Below are positions 58,130 through 64,000 of a DNA stretch of 64,000 nucleotides, in pieces. Position 1 is the stretch's first letter, and each line of letters opens with the position of its first letter. The translations under genes were made by a program, and so were the position numbers. Origin of the DNA: Apoda limacodes (lineage: Eukaryota > Arthropoda > Insecta > Lepidoptera > Limacodidae); NCBI GenBank assembly GCA_946406115.1, contig OX291551.1, positions 9,548,001-9,612,000 of the forward strand. Direction: 5' to 3'. The notes beneath the pieces are model-generated. The model was given only the letters and a program-made list of their open reading frames with translations, had not been told where the DNA came from and did no database searches.

Positions 58130-59030
58130 TTAGGTATGTTTTTAGTCTCCGTTCTTCTTATAGTGTTGTGTTCTTATATAAATTAGGTAAGTAATAACGT
58201 GTATTTTATTTATATGGTTTATAGTTCTTACTATAAGTCTCTCTGTCGGCTCGGTGCCGTGACTGAGGGCTGAGAGAAGGCTGCTAATCTCTACTACTAC
58301 GAGGGCCGGTGCGCGTCAGCCTGCTAGCGACATCAGCACCGAGAGGAGGTCTGGAGTGCTCTAAACTCCATATCCTTGGCCTGTACGGAAGCAGTGCTTC
58401 AGCCTGAGCACCGCTAGTCACCATAGCTACGGGACGAACTCCTGCGTGCTGCTTAGCTTCGTGACAGCTACATGCGGCATTGCATTGTGCCAGCCACTTG
58501 CGGCATAGCATTCTGCCGGCTTATTAAAGCCTTGGGTTTCACAACTTACTACACGTCGTTAGGTCACCTAAAATCAATCCCGTCCGCGTCTTCCTACTTT
58601 GGCGGCGGAGACCTGCGGGGTGTGATCGACGTGGAAGATTGCTGATCGGGCTCTAGGCCGCAAAAACTATTTGTTTTTCTATCTTAAATGTATACTTGAA
58701 AAAACACACTAATAGCAGTCCGTGTAGGTTACGGTTACGGTTTTTCTATCTTTCTAAAAGTTAGGTAGTTATCTACTATTGTAAAATAGATAGGTATAAG
58801 GTATTTATGTTTATTAAGGGTTAAGAATTATCTTATGTGGTTAGGTCTGGCCATTAAATATTGTTATTTAAACATGAAAGAGTATACATTATAACTTGCC
58901 TTACCCTTGAAAAGTATTTTCTTTACTTGCCTCTGAACCTACTCTACCTAACTCTCTATCTCCTGAGCACCTAGCCGGTGCATTCGGTAATAGGATACTC
59001 CTACTCTATTCTGTCCTGTTATAGTGGCAC
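58130..59030 (+). mobile_element. Possible LTR / 5' end of a Ty3/gypsy element
   Basis: A GC-rich block (58240-58670) in an AT-rich background, with TTATATAAATTAGG before it and CTTATTAAAGCC inside. At 59024 AGTGGCACCCAACGT resembles a retroelement primer-binding site. A gypsy pol fragment follows from 59170. No second LTR copy is visible, so this is an inference. Confidence 0.4.
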
Positions 59031-59169
59031 CCAACGTTATAGCTGACATATAAAGGGTAAGAATTTATACACAAGTTCTACGTGTTCAATAACTTAAGTT
59101 GTAGTAGTGATGGAATTTCAGAACAAGATTTTTTTAGTAAATATAAAGGTACAATTAATATCGAATTTC

Positions 59170-59396
59170 TTTTTTGAATTTAAAACATATAATTTATTTA
59201 AGAATATATAATGGAAGTAACAGTTATTTAGTAATTCCACCAAGGTGCGAATATGTTACGACAAATATAAAAGAAGAATGCATAATTTTTCCCAAACAAC
59301 TTGCCGAAGGTATTTTTATGGCAGGAGTTGTTGTAACTCCTAAAAATGGAAAAATACTGACTCTAATTTTAAAATACAAGGAAGGAAAAAGGTAAG
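59170..59396 (+). pseudogene. Ty3/gypsy pol fragment upstream of RT
   Basis: Open frame with EECIIFPKQLAEGIFMAGV and VVTPKNGKIL, the pattern of the segment between protease and reverse transcriptase in gypsy-type pol. It breaks off at 59396. Confidence 0.6.
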
Positions 59397-60039
59397 TTGA
59401 GTTTTTTTTATTCAAAATTAACAAAAGTTCAGTAATAAATTGAAATATTTGCACAAAATCTTGCGATGTTTTTCATGTAGAGGGAGACAAATTATCTACC
59501 ACTAAATTGGTTTAAACAAAAAAATATTATTCAGGTATATAAAAAAACCATTTCAAAAAAACCGTATAGGGTGCCTTAATTTCAAAAACCTGAAATTTAA
59601 AAACAAACCTTAAAATGTTAGACGATGATATTATTGAGGATACCGTTAGTTCTCTGTCATGCTCTTTCAAATTGTCTCCGCGGTGGTGGCGTGTGTGTCG
59701 GGTCGTTACGTTCCCTAAAACATGGTTGAGCGAAGCGATGGCTGATTCATGTGTCATACTCGTGAACGGGTGCCGCCTGTGGAAGCTCTTGCAAACTTCT
59801 TTGTATCCTTGTATTTAGTCTTACTTTTTTGTTTTGTTTATCAATTCTGTAAGACATTGATTATTAGTGATGAATACATAAACTGTCTTTTTTTATATTT
59901 TATAATTAGATTATAAAATACTTTTTTATGTTGTGCTTGTGCATTCCATGTTTTTTATGTTTGTAATGGAAAGTGTCCTTCTATGATAGGGAGGGCATTT
60001 TTCAACATTTTAAGTGGACCCTGTAAAATAAAGGAAAAA

Positions 60040-60180
60040 AAAATTCTTGCTGTGTTTCTTGCCGATTCTTCTCAGTACAAGGTCTCCCGCCCTATAGACT
60101 TACAAACCGATGGCGTAGTGAAATTCATAAGTGCTCAATTATTGTAGCCTCAATTAAATTAATGATATTGAATTGAATTG
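60040..60180 (+). mobile_element. SINE-like insertion splitting the gypsy relic
   Basis: TTGCTGTGTTTCTTGCCGATTC, CAAGGTCTCCCGCCC and a GAATTGAATTGAAAAAG tail; related to 51706-51862. Confidence 0.6.
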
Positions 60181-61088
60181 AAAAAGTTATAAGTCGAGCC
60201 CTTTACTTTTAGTGCCAAAGAAAACTGATATTTCAGTTGAGAAAAAATACAGATTGATTGATACAGAAAAAATGACGACAAGTTTCCCCTTCCAAATGGA
60301 TAGAATGGATTTGGATTCTTTTTCGGGGTCTGTCTATTTCACTCATTTAGATCTTCAAAATTCTTATTACCTGGTAGAACTTGAAGAAGATAGTAGAAAA
60401 TGTACTGCATTCAATTTTGACAAGCAATATTCCGAACGTGTTTTCTCGTTGAATGACGTTGGCCCTTTCTAGACTTAATTACGAAAAAAGTTTTGTAAAT
60501 TTGGATGATTTAATAGACTTTGGAAGAAACTTATTCTTCCATAAAAAAATCTCACAGACGTTTTACAGCGACTGAGAGAAAATAATTTAACTTACACTTT
60601 CTTGGATTTATATCCAAGAAAGTGTAAGTTTTTTAAAAAACATATATTGTATTTTGGCCGTTTAGTTACATCAGAGGGCATAAAACCCGACCTCGCAAAA
60701 ATTAAAGTTCTCGAAAATTACCCATTTGCAATCAACAGACAAACTCAAACGTTTTGTTGCGTTAGAAAATTATTATAGAAAATTAATTCCCAATTCTGCT
60801 GAAATAATTAGTCCCTTAACCAGTTTTATGCATAAAATATTAAGTTTTTATTTGGTCAGATGAATGTAAACAATCATTTCAAAAACTGAAGCAGGCTTTA
60901 ATTTCCCCCTCAATATAACAATATCCATATCAAGCAGAACTTAACTATCCGACAATAGAAAAGGAACTTCTGTCAATCGCCTGGTCGGTAAAGTAGTTCC
61001 TACGTCATCTTTATGCTAGAAAGTTCGAAATATACACCGGTCACCGACCTCTTATTTATTTATTCAATATGAATGACCCATCAATTAG
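60181..61088 (+). mobile_element. Ty3/gypsy RT and RNase H relic
   Basis: Reading through frameshifts: KKYRLIDTEKMTTSFPFQ, VYFTHLDLQNSYYLVELEED, KCTAFNFDKQYSERVFSL (RT), then LRENNLT...KCKFFKKHILYFGRLV, GIKPDLAKIKVLENYPF, and the RNase H-like ELNYPTIEKELLSIAWSVK and ARKFEIYTGHRPLIYLF. The FADD-type active-site block is not seen between the RT pieces. Clearly dead. Confidence 0.85.
60589..60630. repeat. 19-bp snap-back hairpin in the gypsy RT
   Basis: Arms 60589-60607 and 60612-60630 (AACTTACACTTTCTTGGAT) are exact reverse complements with loop TTAT. It adds about seven codons to the RT frame without breaking it. Confidence 0.95.
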
Positions 61089-61096
61089 GTAAGTTA

Positions 61097-61198
61097 CCAG
61101 TAATCCAACCCTTTCTGTGACACTACCAAGAAGACAGTGGACAGTCGTCAAGACATAGCGATGGTTTATTAAAGCACCACCCGCTTTCGTACCGGAAA
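61097..61198 (-). pseudogene. Pseudo-exon: catalytic His exon of a third clip protease
   Basis: On the minus strand this stretch aligns along its length with exon 4 of gene 1, from CGGTACGAA to GTTGGATTA plus a donor-like GTAACT. It still reads HRYVLT and VHCLLG with the His in place, but a one-base insertion shortly after GAAAGCGG shifts the frame. The Cys before the conserved GG is changed to Ser, and the first ~10 nt and a good acceptor are missing. It is closer to gene 1 than to gene 2. No other exon of such a gene was found in 61.2-64 kb, and the side where the Asp exon would be expected is occupied by a Ty3/gypsy relic that ends within ~10 bp of the donor. Confidence 0.8.
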
Positions 61199-63544
61199 CT
61201 TAATAAAAATGAAAAAATGCAAATCAACACAAATTACATTTAATTATATATTAATAACCAAAAATAATTTGATTTTAACATTTGTTGATTGTAAATTGTC
61301 TGAGAACCAATCCAAATCAGCGAGGATATAATTATTTTCTGAGCGTGAGATCGTGGTGCGTTTCTTTCGACTGGTGCAGGTGAGCGTATGCCTGTAGCCA
61401 GAAGCCTATTAACTCCTAAAATGAGTGGACCCAAGATATTAATGCTTGACAATAAAGGTTTATTTACTTTTTTGTGAAGTGGGTGGAAGGAGTGAAGAAT
61501 AAAAAAAATATTTTCATTTAGTGTCAAGATATGAAACTCATCATGCCCATGAGTACAAATGAATGTAAGAATAAAGAATTCAATCTTATCTATTCTAACA
61601 TTATAAATGCGAAAGTGAGTTGGTTTCTCCTTCCATTGTGTCACAACGATGCACACAATTGAGCTAAATTTTGACACCGAAAAAAAATCCGAAAAGGACC
61701 ATAGACTAACTTTTTATTCTAGAAAAAGCAAATTTACCCGTAGGACATATTTACAATTTACAATAGTAATAAAGGGTATTGTTATAGCTAGCTTGCTTAT
61801 AGCATACTATTAATAATCAAGATGTTGCGTTAGGAATCCCTGTAGGAATAACCGAATTTAGCTAAAGTAATAGGTCCTATACATTTTCTTTTTTTACTAA
61901 AAACTATAAATTTTTTTATGTCGCTGCTCTATACTGATTGTGTATTTGGCCTCATAATGATCTTAAGTTTGGGCAAAGTATTTAGAGGGCGGACGCGCGC
62001 GCAATAAGTACTTTGGTATGAGTACTATACCTTTTTGCAGGTATGTTGGAACGTTTAGTTCTCTGACTCCAAGGCGAGAGTTGAATCTCACCTACAGTTC
62101 AGATCACGCATTTTGTATATATAAGTCAGTACCTACAGTTTCTAGAGATATAAGTAAATTTAGGAAGTCGTAGATCTAAGAGTATATTATATTATACATA
62201 ATATATATTAGAGAGAAGAAAATTATTGATAATGTGTTTCTTCGCTTTTTGACTGTCGCTCTGAATCTAAGCTGTCGGACATTGATCCCACACGACACCC
62301 AAATATAACTTTAGAACATCGGTAAAAATTATGATTCGGTCATTCATTAGGTATTATTAATAAAGGACATGACCTTATAAACTAGTCTGGCTTATTCCCG
62401 ATCTAGTGCAGTAGGGTTATGATTTGTTACTAACTTGTTTAACAGGTTTGTTACGAACACTGATATAGCTCACGAAAACTTTGGTCTTGAACCTATAGTT
62501 GAGGATTGTTAGTGGCACTATTAAAATCTTGAAGTTAGCCGCATCTGATTGTCGCCCGAGTCCATTTTTAATATGTGTATAATTGATTATGACTCTAATG
62601 AATATAATGTTTATTGAAATCTTATGTTTTTTTTTTTTTTGTACTAAGTTACTTTTACTGGTTTTCTTTAATAGGAAAAAACATTGTAAACCAGTAGTAG
62701 TACAAATAATGATATTTGACTAATTTAAAGACCTCCTTAAGAGCCTTATTTAAATTAAGATTATTTTAATTTTTTGAAAAACTTATTTGAAAACTTTACA
62801 AGGATTTAAAATTTTCTTTTTTACGATAGGTACATCACTCAAGTTATTAATTTTTTTTTTCAACTTTATACAGTTAGATACATAGAGAATTACTTTTATT
62901 ACTTTTTCTCTAATTACCTACATATTACAGAAAGATTAACTTAATGCCTTTAGTATTCTCGTTTAGTTCCTCCTTTGGAAAATAAAACATAGGTTGTGTA
63001 AAAAGTTTAAGTATTAAATAAAAGATACTTCGAATAGTAGGTATACAGAATGGAAACACTAAACGATCACACTCAATTATTTTTAAACCCTACACGATAT
63101 CGAAATACTGATTATTGATCCCGAAATGCTTTATGAGCTCTATCCAATGGTATCAAAAATCCTACTAATATCTGTCGTGAGACTGGGAGAAATGTTCATC
63201 ACATAAATGTTTTTCTTGTACGGGAATCACACCGACGATCCTCATTTAGCAATCGGGTCAGGTTTTAGTCGTAATAAGCGGGCGCGTTCTAAGTACTTTA
63301 ATTACACTTCGTTCATTTTTTTTAATTTATAATTTCTTATGTCACTTACTTGCTAACAGACAGACGATCAACACCCACCCAAAGCCAAAGCTGATGAATT
63401 CCACTTCAGAGACAAGAACACACTAAATGTTACAGCTACATGAGGTATTAACTTTTTCAAAAATCATATCTTTATCAGTTGGAAACAGTTATTAGATAAA
63501 TAATGTTTTTTCTAAAAAGGGGTTTTAGGGTAGGAAGGCTAATC
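61199..63544. other. AT-rich intergenic DNA
   Basis: 61590-61680 has a degenerate Lep1-like start (CATTATAAATGCGAAAGTGAG). A minus-strand frame of 145 codons (61240-61677) overlaps it and has no recognisable domain. The rest is unassigned. Confidence 0.5.
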
Positions 63545-63815
63545 TATATAAATGTTATAAATGTGAAACTGCATGTGTTCATTTTACTCTTTCTTGACGT
63601 TGCGATGGAGCAACAGCGCTGAAATAAATCACGAAAAAACTTAAACTTCCTAGAAAAATAACTGTGAATATATATAATATATAATAATAAATTAATACTA
63701 CTTGGACGAACTATAACAACAGGTATAGACAACTTCTTTACTACAATCAAGGAGTTTTCGTAGAATCCCTACTCTGATGACCAAACCAAGCGCGGTAAAA
63801 AGCTCTTAGCTGATG
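63545..63815 (+). mobile_element. Lep1/Helitron-like element, copy 2
   Basis: TATAAATGTTATAAATGTGAAAC start, AATCAAGGAGTTTTCGTAG and CCAAACCAAGCGCGGTAAAAAG blocks correspond to the copy at 4175-4705. Confidence 0.55.
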
Positions 63816-64000
63816 CTTAAAAGAACAATCCCAGTTAAGCCCACTTTTGGGATGAAATAACAGCTTCTAATTATGGCCACTCAAATATCACTCCCAAGGC
63901 TTTTATATAAAATAAGAATCGAGCATAACCTAGATTTACATTTTGCTTAGATAAGACCAAGTACTTGCATGGAGTATATAATAGGGTGGCACAAAATAAA

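Noticed and set aside
58284..58511. GC-rich open frame of 75 codons as a host exon
   Set aside because: No domain, no splice context, and it lies in a block that better fits an LTR upstream of gypsy pol pieces.
61240..61677. 145-codon minus-strand frame
   Set aside because: It overlaps a degenerate Lep1-like repeat, has irregular composition and no recognisable motif.

Overview
The window is AT-rich, intron-rich insect DNA and almost certainly comes from a moth or butterfly. The evidence is two spliced clip-domain serine protease genes set in a sea of repeats typical of Lepidoptera: tRNA-derived SINEs, jockey-like and RTE-like LINE pieces, Helitron/Lep1-like elements, MITEs, a Ty3/gypsy relic and a hAT copy. 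No bacterial, organellar or free viral DNA is seen.

The only convincing host genes are two paralogous clip-domain serine proteases, tandem and both on the minus strand. Gene 1 runs from 32521 down to 17538 (7 exons, 386 aa). Gene 2 runs from 44443 down to 34379 (7 exons, 390 aa). Each has a signal peptide, one clip domain, a linker, an activation site after Arg (NR|IFGG or NR|ILGG) and a trypsin-like catalytic domain with intact His, Asp and Ser. Intron phases match throughout, and the last four exons have the same lengths in both genes (109, 188, 96 and 317 nt), so they arose by tandem duplication. By family knowledge they should be secreted zymogens of haemolymph cascades (prophenoloxidase activation or Toll/Spaetzle). 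A broken copy of the catalytic-His exon at about 61.1 kb is a relic of a third family member.

Layout: 1-17.4 kb is intergenic, with foldback repeats, SINE/Helitron-like copies and two decayed LINEs (6.7-8.2 kb minus; 14.3-16.1 kb plus). 17.5-32.5 kb is gene 1, with introns full of elements and a tandem array made from the end of its own exon 5. 32.5-34.4 kb is the spacer between the genes, with a 94-bp triplication. 34.4-44.4 kb is gene 2, with a Helitron Rep/helicase fragment in intron 1. 44.5-64 kb is repeat-rich: a 215-bp MITE, a 12 x 42 bp minisatellite, a LINE interrupted by a SINE-like piece and a hAT transposase, an RTE end, a foldback family, a Ty3/gypsy relic and the pseudo-exon.

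The most unusual structure is the 23077-23575 array. The last ~50 nt of gene 1 exon 5, carrying the catalytic Asp, plus the 5' splice site and the first intron bases, is repeated about seven times, with the real exon end as the last unit. Second is a set of snap-back hairpins (18.5, 30.3, 30.55, 56.3 and 60.6 kb) with small loops, two of which carry the same loop in opposite orientation.
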